Below are positions 41,372 to 51,667 of a stretch of 64,000 nucleotides of DNA, one piece after another. This stretch comes from Bellilinea sp040754815 (GTDB lineage Bacteria; Chloroflexota; Anaerolineae; Anaerolineales; Anaerolineaceae): assembly GCA_040754815.1 (NCBI GenBank), contig JBFMBX010000007.1, positions 1 through 64,000 on the forward strand, written 5' to 3'. A program made the translations under genes and the position numbers. How positions within the stretch are numbered: position 1 is the stretch's first letter; every line of letters begins with the position of its first letter. The notes below the pieces were generated by a model that saw nothing but the letters and a program-made list of their open reading frames with translations, did not search any database and was not told where the DNA came from.

Positions 41372-43687
41372 TTATTTTTTTATAACTTTCTCTTTAACAA
41401 AATTTTTCACTGCCCCCAATAATCTTCCAAAATAATTTCCTTTTACTTTTTCATAAACCGGCAAAAATAACTGCCGTACCCACAAATAAAACCAATGGGA
41501 AGGCGGTTTAGGACTGGTTAACTCTTCGAATTTTTTATAAAGCTCGCTGTATTGATTACTCAAGTCTTCAACCACCTTATAAAGCCGTAACCCTTCCTGC
41601 CTTGCCTGCAAAAATTCAACGATTGTTCGAGTTTTTTCCACTAATTCTGGCGTAATTGGAGCAGGCTCCCAAATTGCGTCTTGCTCACGGATTACCTCTT
41701 CCAATACATGGATCATGTAGTTTCCCATCCCCTCCAGAGTAAACCGTTCCTGAATGCGCTGGCGGGCACGTTGCCCCATCGATTGTCTTAATTCTGGATT
41801 TTCAATCAGCTCATTCAATATGCGCTGATATTCTTCGATTTGCGTTTGTTCTTCACATACCTCCACCAGAAAACCGCACTCCGGCGTTACCAGCTCGGTT
41901 TGGCCGCCCACTCTGGCAGCCACCACCACCAGCCCAGACGCCATCGCTTCGTAAATCGCTTGAGCAATACCTTCATTTTGAGAAGGAAGGAAAAAGATAT
42001 CCGCCGCTGCCATGAGAGAAGGCATTTTTTCCGCCGGCATACTGCCTAACCAGACAATTTTACTTTCAAAATCGGCTTGTTTAATTTTTTGCTCCATCGC
42101 GTTGCTTAAAGAACCATCTCCCGCAATCCACAGGCGAAAACTCTTCCCGCCCTCGGATAAACGCCTGATAACCTCAAGCATCAAGAGAGGCCGTTTTTGC
42201 TCTTCAAAGCGAGCCGCATACAGCAGAACAAGCTCATCCATTCCTACGCCCAGCCCATTCCGCACCTGCTCGCGTGCGGTCTGGTCTGGCTTCCAGGTTT
42301 GATCATCCACTCCGATGTAACAAACTTCTAATTTCTGCCTTTCAACACCTTCACCCACCATCCAATTCAAGAGTTGATAAGACGAGGTAATCGTCCGGTC
42401 TAAATACTCCTTATACAAAACCGAAAGACGCGGAAATCCACCCTGCATCCAATCGGGCGTGATGAATTGTAAATAATCTACAAGAGGCAAATCCGGATAC
42501 AGTTGACGCACCAACGGTAATAAACGGTAACCTTCATGGCTGCCCTGCACCAACACGGCATCAAATTGACGGGATTGGATCAGATAAGCAAGAAATCGGG
42601 GATAATCTTTTACGGGAAGAAAGTGAGGCAGGATAAACACATCCTCGCTGCGTTTTGCGAAGTCATAAAACCACGTCTGCTCGGCTGCGGCAGTCGCAAC
42701 CACCGTCACCTGCCAGCCATGCTTTTGCAGTTCGTCCATCAAATTCAGTGCAAAACGCTCAGCCCCGCCCATCACCAGCCAGGGCAGGATGAGTAACAAA
42801 CGGCGAGAGGACTTTTCCAGTTGATTAGCCCTTGGGATTTCCAACGAGGGAAGAATCAGGTCAAGAGAAAAATCTCGCAAGGGCGGGTTTGGAAATTGGC
42901 CGTTGTATAGATGAGGATACAGACGCTGAAAACGGGCGCGGAACTCGGCAATGCGTTCTTCCTGCAAGTTCTGCCAGTGGTCGGAATGGTCACTTCGCAG
43001 GCGGTACCAAGCCAGAAATTCCGGCACGGTAGCACCCCAAACGCCTTGCGCCGCGCAGCGCATCCAAAAGTCCCAATCCTCCAAACCGCCGCGAATGCTT
43101 TCATCAAAGCCGCCAACTGCTTGATGGACGGACTTGCGAATCATGCACATCATCGAAACGCGGTTCCGTTCCGCATTTTGAGCGCCGTCATGGAATCCAC
43201 CTGTCCAGAGGTAGTTTTTACCTTCAAACGCCACATGGTAGGAGGCCACAAAACCAAACTGAGGCCGACTTTGTAAAAACCACCACCATTTTTCAATAGC
43301 GGTCGGTTCAAGCAAGTCATCGCTATCCAGCAAAGCCACATATTCGGTTTGCGCATGACGAAAACCCGTATTGCGGGCAGCGCTCAAGCCGCGGTTTTCA
43401 GGATGATCAATCACCCGAATACGGGCATCTTTGTGGCGATACTGTTCCAGAATTTGAAGCGCGTGAGCATCATCCGAGCCATCGTTGACAATCAGCCACT
43501 CAAATTGCTGCAAGGACTGCTGCAAGATACTCTGCGCCGTCTGGTGAAATGCTTCACCGGTGTTGTAAAAAGGAGTAACAATTGTAACTACGGGCGGCGC
43601 ACTTTGATCGGAGATTTGATAATTGAAATGCTTTCGGCCTGGATGGACAGGGGTGTTTTTGAAATCGGGATTAGAGATACAGATCAT
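41372..43687 (-). CDS. Two-domain glycosyltransferase (GT2 + GT4 fusion)
   Basis: A 771-aa fusion. The N-terminal GT2 domain (residues about 30-280) has VVTIVTPFYNTGEAF, the nucleotide-sugar DxD in VALLDSDDLLEP, and GGLEDWDFWMRCA. The GT4 domain (about 300-660) has LLLILPWLVMGGAERFALN, LVLLYAARFEEQKRPLLML, and FFLPSQNEGIAQAIYEAMAS. The last 90 residues are helical and end in a basic segment (VRQLFLPVYEKVKGNYFG) that may touch the membrane. Such fusions add two successive sugars in surface-glycan synthesis. It overlaps the membrane protein upstream by 4 bp. Confidence 0.88.
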   Translation of the reverse strand: MICISNPDFKNTPVHPGRKHFNYQISDQSAPPVVTIVTPFYNTGEAFHQTAQSILQQSLQQFEWLIVNDGSDDAHALQILEQYRHKDARIRVIDHPENRGLSAARNTGFRHAQTEYVALLDSDDLLEPTAIEKWWWFLQSRPQFGFVASYHVAFEGKNYLWTGGFHDGAQNAERNRVSMMCMIRKSVHQAVGGFDESIRGGLEDWDFWMRCAAQGVWGATVPEFLAWYRLRSDHSDHWQNLQEERIAEFRARFQRLYPHLYNGQFPNPPLRDFSLDLILPSLEIPRANQLEKSSRRLLLILPWLVMGGAERFALNLMDELQKHGWQVTVVATAAAEQTWFYDFAKRSEDVFILPHFLPVKDYPRFLAYLIQSRQFDAVLVQGSHEGYRLLPLVRQLYPDLPLVDYLQFITPDWMQGGFPRLSVLYKEYLDRTITSSYQLLNWMVGEGVERQKLEVCYIGVDDQTWKPDQTAREQVRNGLGVGMDELVLLYAARFEEQKRPLLMLEVIRRLSEGGKSFRLWIAGDGSLSNAMEQKIKQADFESKIVWLGSMPAEKMPSLMAAADIFFLPSQNEGIAQAIYEAMASGLVVVAARVGGQTELVTPECGFLVEVCEEQTQIEEYQRILNELIENPELRQSMGQRARQRIQERFTLEGMGNYMIHVLEEVIREQDAIWEPAPITPELVEKTRTIVEFLQARQEGLRLYKVVEDLSNQYSELYKKFEELTSPKPPSHWFYLWVRQLFLPVYEKVKGNYFGRLLGAVKNFVKEKVIKK

Positions 43688-45438
43688 AAAATTGTTCCAT
43701 CATCTTTGGGTAAGGATGTGGAAAACAAAAAAGGCAAAGAAACAAGCGAAACGAGATATACTGCATAGTGATACCGGAAATTGGGTTCAGCAAAAATAAG
43801 CGAAAAAGTCATAGACTGGATTAATATTGGTAAGGATATCAACCCGAATTTTATTGAGCGGTACCTGAGGATAAGGACAAAACTGACAAACAGATTGATG
43901 TACAAAAAAAAGGCCGGCCTCCAGGTAAACCAATTAAGACTCGGATCATGCGAAGTCTTTATAACCCATCCTCTGATTATATCCCGCAACCACGGTATTT
44001 TTGAGTCATGTTGAATTCCATACGGGTTTGGGTCTACCAGAACCTCAACATGCGAGGCGTTTCGAACTTCTCCATAGGGATCCCAGACAATCCACTCCAT
44101 TGAACGCGCACAACGGTAGAAGTATATCAAAACACGCGGCATCCGCTGGAGCAAATTGTTGGTTAACTCAATCGGAGAAATCGAATAATCTAAATCAGTC
44201 GATCTCCACTCGGATGAAATTTTATCTCTAATTTGACAATCCCAATTTGGAGCAAGCAAGCTAAACGATTGGATAAGGTTTTCCGATTCACTGTTAGGTT
44301 TTGCATAAGCGGCCATGGTATAAAGAGATAAAGAAGATTCAGCCAATACAGTTGATTTTTGGACGCCGACTGCCTGATATAACGGCCCGCGCACACCGAA
44401 ATACAAGCCGAAGCAAATTGCCAAAGCAATTATCCAGTTTTTCCACATTCGCGGATAAAACACAAACAATGCGGCAAGGGATCCCACTCCTAAAGGCAAG
44501 CCATCGTGTCGAAATAGGAGAACTAACGCGCAGACAACACCCAATAATATTTTCGCTTTCCAGTTGTGAATCCATTGACCATCAGTGAAAACAATCTTTG
44601 CCAAAAAAAGAGACAAGGCTAATACCGAAGTACTGAAAGGAACATCCTTCCATAGGGTATTCACCATGGTGCCGTTGACGGGAGTAAGCGCAAATAAAGC
44701 CGCAGCAACCCAAATCACCCAACGTGGCAGCCGAATATTTTCAAAAAACGAAAACCATTGGGCAGCCACAAAACCCAGAAATAGAACTTGAAAGACCGCT
44801 ACAGAAGTGGGTGTAAAAGCAACCCGTGTTGCTAGCCAGATTGTGAATGAATGAAATGGAGGATGATGATCAATATAAACCCCTGTCAGAATCTGTCTCC
44901 ACTGATTGAATGAATCGGCGCTCATCATTGCCGGGAAAAATGCTAATAAATACAAACCCCAAACCATGATAAAAAGCAAAAAATACTTTACAAAGGAAAA
45001 CTTATTGGCCATCTGATCTTCCGAAGAAGGTTTTATCTTTTTGCTGGCCACCCAAATACTTACTAAAAAAATGAACACCCCCAACGCGGCACCGGAAGTT
45101 AAGCGATAAACAACTCGAACAAACAACGGCGGCAGAAATGGAGTTCGATAAACTGGCGGTGTCATAAGGGGGATGTTCAAAGTGAGCCACAATCCGGCAA
45201 GGAATGATAAACCAAATGCAAACCATTGCCAGTTGAGCGAATATTCTTGGATTTGATTCACAAATTTTGGAATAACAAAACGGTTCAGGAAACCGTTAAT
45301 CGTTATCCCAAGAATTGGCAGTAATAATACAGGCAAAACGAGAGAAGAAAGTTCTGATTTTGGCAACCAAAAAAAGATGAGGATAACAAGAAGGATTGGA
45401 ATTCCTTTAGTGTAGTAGACTGGCAATAAATTCTTCAT
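43684..45438 (-). CDS. Polytopic membrane protein, GT-C/DUF6020-like
   Basis: A 584-aa membrane protein with about 12 or more hydrophobic helices. The signature AFFPAMMSADSFNQWRQI then VYIDHHPPFHSFTIWLATRV near residues 170-205 resembles the DUF6020/GT-C group, where Asp and His in the first large extracytoplasmic loop handle a lipid-linked sugar. The second half has a large soluble loop (about 375-490). It is translationally coupled to the GT2-GT4 fusion and probably completes or modifies the same glycan. The 254 bp upstream are AT-rich with no gene seen. Confidence 0.75.
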   Translation of the reverse strand: MKNLLPVYYTKGIPILLVILIFFWLPKSELSSLVLPVLLLPILGITINGFLNRFVIPKFVNQIQEYSLNWQWFAFGLSFLAGLWLTLNIPLMTPPVYRTPFLPPLFVRVVYRLTSGAALGVFIFLVSIWVASKKIKPSSEDQMANKFSFVKYFLLFIMVWGLYLLAFFPAMMSADSFNQWRQILTGVYIDHHPPFHSFTIWLATRVAFTPTSVAVFQVLFLGFVAAQWFSFFENIRLPRWVIWVAAALFALTPVNGTMVNTLWKDVPFSTSVLALSLFLAKIVFTDGQWIHNWKAKILLGVVCALVLLFRHDGLPLGVGSLAALFVFYPRMWKNWIIALAICFGLYFGVRGPLYQAVGVQKSTVLAESSLSLYTMAAYAKPNSESENLIQSFSLLAPNWDCQIRDKISSEWRSTDLDYSISPIELTNNLLQRMPRVLIYFYRCARSMEWIVWDPYGEVRNASHVEVLVDPNPYGIQHDSKIPWLRDIIRGWVIKTSHDPSLNWFTWRPAFFLYINLFVSFVLILRYRSIKFGLISLPILIQSMTFSLIFAEPNFRYHYAVYLVSLVSLPFLFSTSLPKDDGTIL

Positions 45439-45692
45439 AAGGTAACGTGATAGATGAAAAGAATATATTTCAAATAAAATTTAATTTTATTCTACAATGA
45501 TCTTTATAATTGCTATAGCCGAATTCTACCTCTTATTAAAACTTTATAAAACGGACTTGTGGCAAAAACATTGTTTTAAATCGCCATCCTAAAGGATTTA
45601 GAAAATTATAAAATTTTATATATAAGCTTCATCACCAAAACAACGGAATTTTTAAGCCAACTTTTTCGGCTTTAAGAATAACCTAATCTATC

Positions 45693-47948
45693 TCAATGTA
45701 AATAAGTATCAATAAGCCGATCTATATACAACCCCCAATCCAACCATTCTTTGGCAAAATTTCTACAATGATCAAACCAGATCTCCCGATTGGTCAGTAT
45801 CTCTTCCATAAACCTGCTCAACTTCTCAATTTCTCCTTCGTTAACTCCTTTATCTGTAGCATGGAGTACAATCCCTAAATGGTTCTTCTCAACAAGACAA
45901 CTGATATCGCCCACATGGGGGGTTGTAATTACCGGCACTCCAGCAGCTAGATATTCGCCAAACTTGGTTGGAAAAGAAACATGATTAACCAGGTGCTCTT
46001 TTCTCAGCAAAATACCCGCATCGGCAATACCAATCAATGAACCTATCTCATCATGACTGATTTCTAAGATTGAGTACTTCTCTGGGGAGATATGCTTACT
46101 CGTAAACAACTCCTTTGCCGTCTCATGATCACTTGTTGGAAGCACTAAGAAAAAAAAGGCTTTCTCATTTACCTTGCGAACTTGTTCAAATAAACTAAAC
46201 ATCGCCTCTTTCCATTGCCAGACACTCAATGTTCCAATATAGAGGAAAACAAATTTCCCTTCCAGCCCCAACTCTTTTCTTTTATTGATTCTGTTTTCAT
46301 AATCCAAAGTGAATAAATCCGTCTTGACACAGGTTGGGATAACGACGTGCTTCTCAAAAGTGGATTGATACTTCCTTTGAAAATATTCTTTCATCGAATT
46401 ACTCACAAACACAATAGCATCTGAAGCCTGGATGATCTTTTCTTCAGCTTTTCCGAGCGCTTTAAACCTCGCCGCGGGCTCGTTATTCATCTCGCTTTCT
46501 TCGGGAGCAATTCCATGAACATCAAAAACGAACTTTACATTCGATTCCTTTGCGGCTTGTAGAGCGTAAATTGATGAATATATTGACTCACCATGAACAA
46601 TTTGAACATCATACAAATCAATAAGCTCAATAATCTTTCTTTTGATATGATCAGACCCGTTAAGGATGTTCGAGATTTCAAAAAAATCATCTGCTGGTAT
46701 TAAGTGAACATAAGCTCCAGTTTTGTTTCGTAAAAACACAAGATGGCTGGAAATTAAGTCCCAATTTTTAAAATAATCTGTATGACAAAAGACCCCCAAA
46801 ATAACTTCTATATTTTTCTTTCTAAGCAAGCGAGCCTCTTCAATCACTCTGGTAACGTACCCATCATGGCTATTTGGCCTTATATAACAAATAATTAAGA
46901 CTTTCAAATCATTCATTGTTACTGGGGAAAGATTAATCTGTTTTTTCTCCTCGAATTGGGCAAAGATTTCTTCATACTTTGGTATTATGATAGATTGATC
47001 AAAATTTTGATAAGCATAGCTCTTGACGAATGCTGCCTCTAATGAGTGTATTTCCTTTGCTCTGGTTGATTGAATTAAATCAACCGCCTTTTCAATACTG
47101 TTAAAAATATATTTTTGAGGATAGATATCATCAGCCCCAGCCCAATTGCGAATAACAGGTATCGCTCCGGAAGCCATGCCTTCGGCAACAGATTGATGGG
47201 ACCCTTCATGATCACTGGTTGAAAGAATGTAACCCACCTTTGAATAAAACGTTGCCATATCATTGCCATAATTTTCGAAGACGATAGCTTCCCTAAACTC
47301 TGAGTTTTTTACCTTTTGAAAGAATTCATCATAAAATTTTCTTTCCTCAGGGCGACTCCATAACCAATCATATTCCCAGGGCATTTTTCCTTTGAAAATC
47401 AAAGTAAATCTTTCATCCAGTTTCTTGATTTGATGGAAAATATCAAGTGCAATATCGGGGCGCTTTATCATTGGAGATAAACCAACAAAGCCCAAAGTAT
47501 ATTCTGCAAAGGGCCTCTTGGGTTGATCAAGCGCTGGACAATTTAGAGGGTTGTAAATCGTTGTAGTAAGATGACTCAGGTGTGGAAATCTTTCGAGAAA
47601 GCGCCTCTCATTGTTTTCGCAAATAAAAATTATTTTATCGACATTTTTCCACAAAATTTTTTCAAGATATTCTGTCTTAAATTCTTGACTGTGTAAGCGG
47701 ATAATCAAAAACTGGTTACTCATCTTATGGTGAGAATACCAGACGGCATTTCCAAGCGCCCATTCGCAAAAAATAATATCCGCAATTTCCAAGAGACGTT
47801 GACTCAAATTGGCATCCTTAATCTGATGGCCCTCATGTTTGTCAATATATACTTTATACTCTGAATGATTGCTGAAATAATCTATTACGGGCTGTAAGAA
47901 TCGGAAATCATGGCCATTGAAGAGAATTCGAATTTTCGGCTTAGTCAT
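45693..47948 (-). CDS. Double GT4 glycosyltransferase
   Basis: A 751-aa protein with two GT-B (GT4-like) units. The first (residues 1-345) has KIRILFNGHDFRFLQPVIDY, YTLGFVGLSPMIKRPDIALD and STSDHEGSHQSVAEGMASGA. The second (about 350-751) has VLIICYIRPNSHDGYVTRVI, FVFLYIGTLSVWQWKEAMFS, and the C-terminal FPTKFGEYLAAGVPVITTP. Both units keep a donor-binding E-x7-E-like segment, so both may be active. It is the last gene of an operon that starts near 56177, 18 nt after the CgeB-like gene. Markedly AT-rich. Confidence 0.85.
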   Translation of the reverse strand: MTKPKIRILFNGHDFRFLQPVIDYFSNHSEYKVYIDKHEGHQIKDANLSQRLLEIADIIFCEWALGNAVWYSHHKMSNQFLIIRLHSQEFKTEYLEKILWKNVDKIIFICENNERRFLERFPHLSHLTTTIYNPLNCPALDQPKRPFAEYTLGFVGLSPMIKRPDIALDIFHQIKKLDERFTLIFKGKMPWEYDWLWSRPEERKFYDEFFQKVKNSEFREAIVFENYGNDMATFYSKVGYILSTSDHEGSHQSVAEGMASGAIPVIRNWAGADDIYPQKYIFNSIEKAVDLIQSTRAKEIHSLEAAFVKSYAYQNFDQSIIIPKYEEIFAQFEEKKQINLSPVTMNDLKVLIICYIRPNSHDGYVTRVIEEARLLRKKNIEVILGVFCHTDYFKNWDLISSHLVFLRNKTGAYVHLIPADDFFEISNILNGSDHIKRKIIELIDLYDVQIVHGESIYSSIYALQAAKESNVKFVFDVHGIAPEESEMNNEPAARFKALGKAEEKIIQASDAIVFVSNSMKEYFQRKYQSTFEKHVVIPTCVKTDLFTLDYENRINKRKELGLEGKFVFLYIGTLSVWQWKEAMFSLFEQVRKVNEKAFFFLVLPTSDHETAKELFTSKHISPEKYSILEISHDEIGSLIGIADAGILLRKEHLVNHVSFPTKFGEYLAAGVPVITTPHVGDISCLVEKNHLGIVLHATDKGVNEGEIEKLSRFMEEILTNREIWFDHCRNFAKEWLDWGLYIDRLIDTYLH

Positions 47949-47966
47949 TCTCTCATCTCCAGCTAC

Positions 47967-49625
47967 TTACACACAAATCTTTTGAATATTGGCGGAATCA
48001 ATATTTTGAGAGTTAAATCCTTGAAGATAATTGAAACGGTCAAGCGACAAAACATCTTGTTGATTATCACTTCTGATGAACCATTCATTTTCCATAAGGC
48101 TCGCGAGATTGGTTTCCTTGAGACCCGTTTTACTCATCACCAAAGTCGCGGTTGGAACACTATTTACAAAAATATATTCATTACCTTTCCCCTGAAGGTG
48201 GATTGCCGATCCCTTTTGAATAAAATGAGTATATTTACCGAAGAATCTGGTCTCTCCCGCATACATTGTTGCCAATGCATAATCTTTCAGATAATTATTT
48301 GAATAATAATCCTTTGGAGAGATAAGCGCAACATAATTGCTATCAATCATAGAAAGGATATTGTCCATGTTATTTGTAAATTCCATATGATTTCCCCTTA
48401 ACAACAAGCGAGCTTTCAGAGAAATCAAGTCAAGATATGAATTACCCGACGTGTATATAATCAAATCAAATTTGCGATACGTCTGATCATACACAAATCT
48501 CTCTATAGCTTTTAGATCATTTATACTTTCAACTTTTGAAAGGATAGTAATCTTTGGTAATGGTCTAGGTTGAAAATCTAAATTGCATTTTTCAAACATA
48601 TATTGTAGCCGTTGATTATAGGTGTGAAACTCCATCACTCTCCGAATTCCCCTAACAGATATCTCAGTCCAATAATTTTCGTCACTCAGTAATTTCTCTA
48701 AATGCGATCTGGTTTCATTCTCAGAGTCAGCAAACAATACCACATCATTTCCAAGCAGTTCCTCAATCCCTTTAGAATAAGTGCTAATCACGGCGGTACC
48801 CGAGGCAAGTAATTCAAACACTCTCCTTGAAAACATAGTAGGGGAATCTTTCACAGAATTGACATTAAGAAATACTTTATATTGTTTATAAGCATTCACC
48901 ATGTCGGAATATTCAAGTTTTCCACGAATTGCATTTTGATAAATTTCCGGAAAACGATAATGGCTTGTTTCATAACCCGGCATTCCATACTGCCTGTCAT
49001 AAATATGTAACCCGAAATCTAATGCGGGTTTAAGTATTATGTCCATGTCGCGTTTTCGTTCGGGAAAAATATCTCCGTAATATGTCCCGGCGAAACAGAC
49101 ATTCAACTTTCTTGGTTCTTTTAATATTGGATTGTGAATTGCTGGTTGAGCGGCAAAGGGAAGAGGATAAACTCTTTTGTGGCCGACATCTTTTCTATAA
49201 TTGAGGATTTTATTAGCATCGGAAGTGAAAATGTAATCGAAGAGTCTGGCTCTATCAATGAACCGTTCATAATGCGGCGGATCTTCTTTATTCCAAAAAA
49301 TGGTAGGTACTCTATTCTTTTTTGCCCATTGTAATAAATCAATAAGTTCATCACCCATATTTTTTTCATATTTTGCAATTTTAAATTGCCATGAACCACC
49401 ATTTCCATTCCATGCCGACTCAACAAAGAGCGCTTTTGGATTTGTGATTTCTAAAATATCTTTCCAATTATTCGGGCTGAACCGAATAATTTCGATTTCT
49501 GGTTTTAAGCAGTGGAAAGTAAATTCATCAAGAATACATGCAATTGCTCTTTCTTCTTTTGTTGCTAAAAAGGAACGCGAGCGGGATTGCGATTTAGTGT
49601 AAGTTGTAAAGGATTTCTTAAGCAC
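47967..49625 (-). CDS. CgeB-like glycosyltransferase with second C-terminal domain
   Basis: A 552-aa protein. The N-terminal part (about 1-350) is CgeB/spore-maturation-like GT-B: NRVPTIFWNKEDPPHYERFI, VCFAGTYYGDIFPERKRDMD, and VFLNVNSVKDSPTMFSRRVF followed by ELLASGTAVIST. The remaining 200 residues (PKITILSKVESINDLKAIER onward) look like a GT2-type (GT-A) unit, with VALISPKDYYSNNYLKDYAL where a DxD-like motif is expected. It starts 2 nt after the methyltransferase stop. AT-rich like its neighbours. Sugar unknown. Confidence 0.8.
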   Translation of the reverse strand: MLKKSFTTYTKSQSRSRSFLATKEERAIACILDEFTFHCLKPEIEIIRFSPNNWKDILEITNPKALFVESAWNGNGGSWQFKIAKYEKNMGDELIDLLQWAKKNRVPTIFWNKEDPPHYERFIDRARLFDYIFTSDANKILNYRKDVGHKRVYPLPFAAQPAIHNPILKEPRKLNVCFAGTYYGDIFPERKRDMDIILKPALDFGLHIYDRQYGMPGYETSHYRFPEIYQNAIRGKLEYSDMVNAYKQYKVFLNVNSVKDSPTMFSRRVFELLASGTAVISTYSKGIEELLGNDVVLFADSENETRSHLEKLLSDENYWTEISVRGIRRVMEFHTYNQRLQYMFEKCNLDFQPRPLPKITILSKVESINDLKAIERFVYDQTYRKFDLIIYTSGNSYLDLISLKARLLLRGNHMEFTNNMDNILSMIDSNYVALISPKDYYSNNYLKDYALATMYAGETRFFGKYTHFIQKGSAIHLQGKGNEYIFVNSVPTATLVMSKTGLKETNLASLMENEWFIRSDNQQDVLSLDRFNYLQGFNSQNIDSANIQKICV

Positions 49626-49627
49626 TT

Positions 49628-50833
49628 CTACTTCATTTTTTTTTTTGTCCGATCGCTAATATCTGTGTGCGGAAAAACCTCATTTATGTATTCTTTAAAA
49701 TTTTTGCGATACTGTTTGGCAAAAGAAAAAGGGTGCAAAATCATTTCCTTAAAGAGCCTTGCTCCACCCACAAAGAAGCTCCCAATCCGCCATCTCATTG
49801 AACTTTTGAAAACTTTTTCTTGATATGCTAGTGCATTGCTTTTTGTCAGAACCTCGTTTTCTAGTCTAATTTCCAAAAAAGAAAGTTTTTCCTGAAGTTG
49901 TTCATTCTCTCGAGCCAGATTGATAATTCTTTGTTCCAATGCTTTTATTTTTATCAAAGTCTGATCTCTTTCTTCAACCAAAGCTCGATTTTCATCTTGA
50001 AATTTCGTCATCTGCAATTGGAGAGCATTTCTTTCCTCAACCAAAGCTCGATTTTCATCTTGAAATTTCGTCATCTGCAATTGAAAAACTTTTTTTTCTT
50101 CAGACAACTGACTGACTACTTGATGTAATTTCTTGTTTTCTTCGATAAATTTTTTCTGATTATTTTCGAAATTCAATTCTTGCTGAATACATCTTTCCTC
50201 AAGCCTTTTTTGTACCGATAAAACTTCATTCAAAATTTCTTCCGAGGTTAAAAATTCAGCTCTATATTGAGAAAATTTTCTTCCCGTATAAGTAATGTAA
50301 TTATGAAGAGTATCTATTGAGAGTGTTTTAAAGAAAGGTCTGACAGTTTCCAGAAATGAAACTGGGAAATAACTCTTTTTATGATCGGGATGTGAGTTCA
50401 GACCAAACGGAACTGTAATAATAACCTTTCCCCCCTCCTTTAACACTCGTTTCGCTTCCTGTAAAATTTTTTCAGGGTGAGTAAAGTGTTCAATTATTTC
50501 TCCAAGGATGACTGTATCGAATGAATTATCTTCAAATTCTAAATTAGTGGCATCACCTAATAGAAACTTAACTTTTTGTTTTGTAAATTCTTCTTCTTTT
50601 TCCAGCTCTCTTAATGCAAATTTAATAGCTTGCTTTTCAATATCAATTCCAGTACAAAAAAAACCTTCTCTTCCCAGTAATATTGATACTATACCCTGAC
50701 TACAGCCAATATCTAATATTTGTGAGCCTTCCACTTGCCTGCAAATCCAGTGAATTCTTTCTCGCGCAACTAATTGGGCTCTTTCATCGAAAATCTTTCC
50801 GTAATATAATTCATTAATCTTGTCGTCATTCAT
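49628..50833 (-). CDS. SAM-dependent methyltransferase fused to a coiled coil
   Basis: A 401-aa protein. The N-terminal class I methyltransferase (residues about 1-190) has SAM motif I ILDIGCSQGIVSILLG, acidic GIDIEKQAIKFA, and VILGEIIEHFTHPEKILQEA. A long helical, heptad-rich segment (about 205-320) follows, containing two near-identical 21-residue units (QLQMTKFQDENRALVEERN/D), then a basic amphipathic end (RWRIGSFFVGGARLFKEMIL) that may bind the membrane. It lies directly behind Wzt/Wzm exporter genes. The architecture recalls WbdD of E. coli O9a, whose coiled coil sets O-antigen chain length, but no kinase domain is visible. Start: GGAG 7 nt before the ATG at 50833. Confidence 0.85.
   Translation of the reverse strand: MNDDKINELYYGKIFDERAQLVARERIHWICRQVEGSQILDIGCSQGIVSILLGREGFFCTGIDIEKQAIKFALRELEKEEEFTKQKVKFLLGDATNLEFEDNSFDTVILGEIIEHFTHPEKILQEAKRVLKEGGKVIITVPFGLNSHPDHKKSYFPVSFLETVRPFFKTLSIDTLHNYITYTGRKFSQYRAEFLTSEEILNEVLSVQKRLEERCIQQELNFENNQKKFIEENKKLHQVVSQLSEEKKVFQLQMTKFQDENRALVEERNALQLQMTKFQDENRALVEERDQTLIKIKALEQRIINLARENEQLQEKLSFLEIRLENEVLTKSNALAYQEKVFKSSMRWRIGSFFVGGARLFKEMILHPFSFAKQYRKNFKEYINEVFPHTDISDRTKKKMK
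49975..50083. repeat. 63-bp tandem duplication inside the coiled-coil coding region
   Basis: An identical 46-bp block starts at 49975 and again at 50038, a period of 63 bp. That equals 21 codons or exactly three heptads, so gain or loss of a unit would lengthen or shorten the coiled coil without breaking its register. Confidence 0.9.
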
Positions 50834-50863
50834 GGGCAAACTCCTATCCAATGTGATGGAATC

Positions 50864-51667
50864 TCATCTGCTTTCCATATACTTCTCAAACTTCTCCACC
50901 ACTTGAGCGGCTTCGCCCAGTTCCACCACGCGGCCATGGTCCAACCAGGCAGCCCGGCCGCACATCTTCTTCACCGCCGCCATGCTGTGCGAAACCAGCA
51001 GAATGGTCGCCCCCGACTCGCGAAATTCGCGAATGCGCGCGGCGCTCTTTTCCTGAAATGCGATATCACCTACTGAAAGCACCTCGTCCACAATCAACAC
51101 ATCCGGCATTTGAGCGGTAGCCACCGCAAAACCCAGCCGCGCCATCATGCCGGAAGAATAGGTGCGCAGCGGCGCATCAATAAAGGCGCTCAGTTCGGAA
51201 AATTCGACAATCCAGTCCATGCTTTCTTCGATCTGCCGGCGGGTATAACCCAGCAGCGCGCCGTTTAAAAAGACATTTTCGCGCCCGGTCAATTCGGGGT
51301 GAAAGCCAGCCCCCATCGCCAGCAGCGGGGCCACCCGCCCGCGCACGATCACCCGGCCTTTGGTCGGTCGCATGACCCGTGCCACCAGGCGCAGCAGAGT
51401 GGTCTTACCTGCCCCGTTAGCCCCCACCAGCCCAAACACCTCCCCCTTGTGAACCTGCAAACTGACCCGATCCAGCGCCAGCAGGTCTTCAAACTGAACC
51501 CGTCCCTGCACACGCCGAATGGCAAACTCCTTTAGGGTACGGATATGCTCACGAGGCACGCGATACGAAACCGTCACATCCTGCAATTCAACGACCGGCA
51601 ACCCATTTGGAATTCGTGCCGCAGGCACTGAGTGTACTTTTATTTCAGGTACGGTAGGCAAATTCAT
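50864..51667 (-). CDS. Polysaccharide-export ABC transporter ATPase (Wzt/TagH-like)
   Basis: A 267-aa ATPase of the ABC-2 polysaccharide/teichoic-acid exporter class. Walker A GANGAGKTT is near residue 83, the signature is YSSGMMARLGFAVAT, and Walker B is DVLIVDEVLSVGD; FEDLLALDRVSLQVHKGEVF is typical. The protein ends soon after the nucleotide-binding domain (AAQVVEKFEKYMESR) and lacks the C-terminal carbohydrate-binding domain of O9a-type Wzt. It overlaps the permease gene by 23 bp. It exports the lipid-linked glycan made by the surrounding transferases. GC content is higher than in the genes downstream. Confidence 0.92.
   Translation of the reverse strand: MNLPTVPEIKVHSVPAARIPNGLPVVELQDVTVSYRVPREHIRTLKEFAIRRVQGRVQFEDLLALDRVSLQVHKGEVFGLVGANGAGKTTLLRLVARVMRPTKGRVIVRGRVAPLLAMGAGFHPELTGRENVFLNGALLGYTRRQIEESMDWIVEFSELSAFIDAPLRTYSSGMMARLGFAVATAQMPDVLIVDEVLSVGDIAFQEKSAARIREFRESGATILLVSHSMAAVKKMCGRAAWLDHGRVVELGEAAQVVEKFEKYMESR

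Noticed and set aside
49975..50083. CRISPR-like short direct repeats
   Set aside because: Only two copies, in frame within a coiled-coil gene; a 63-bp coding duplication explains them.
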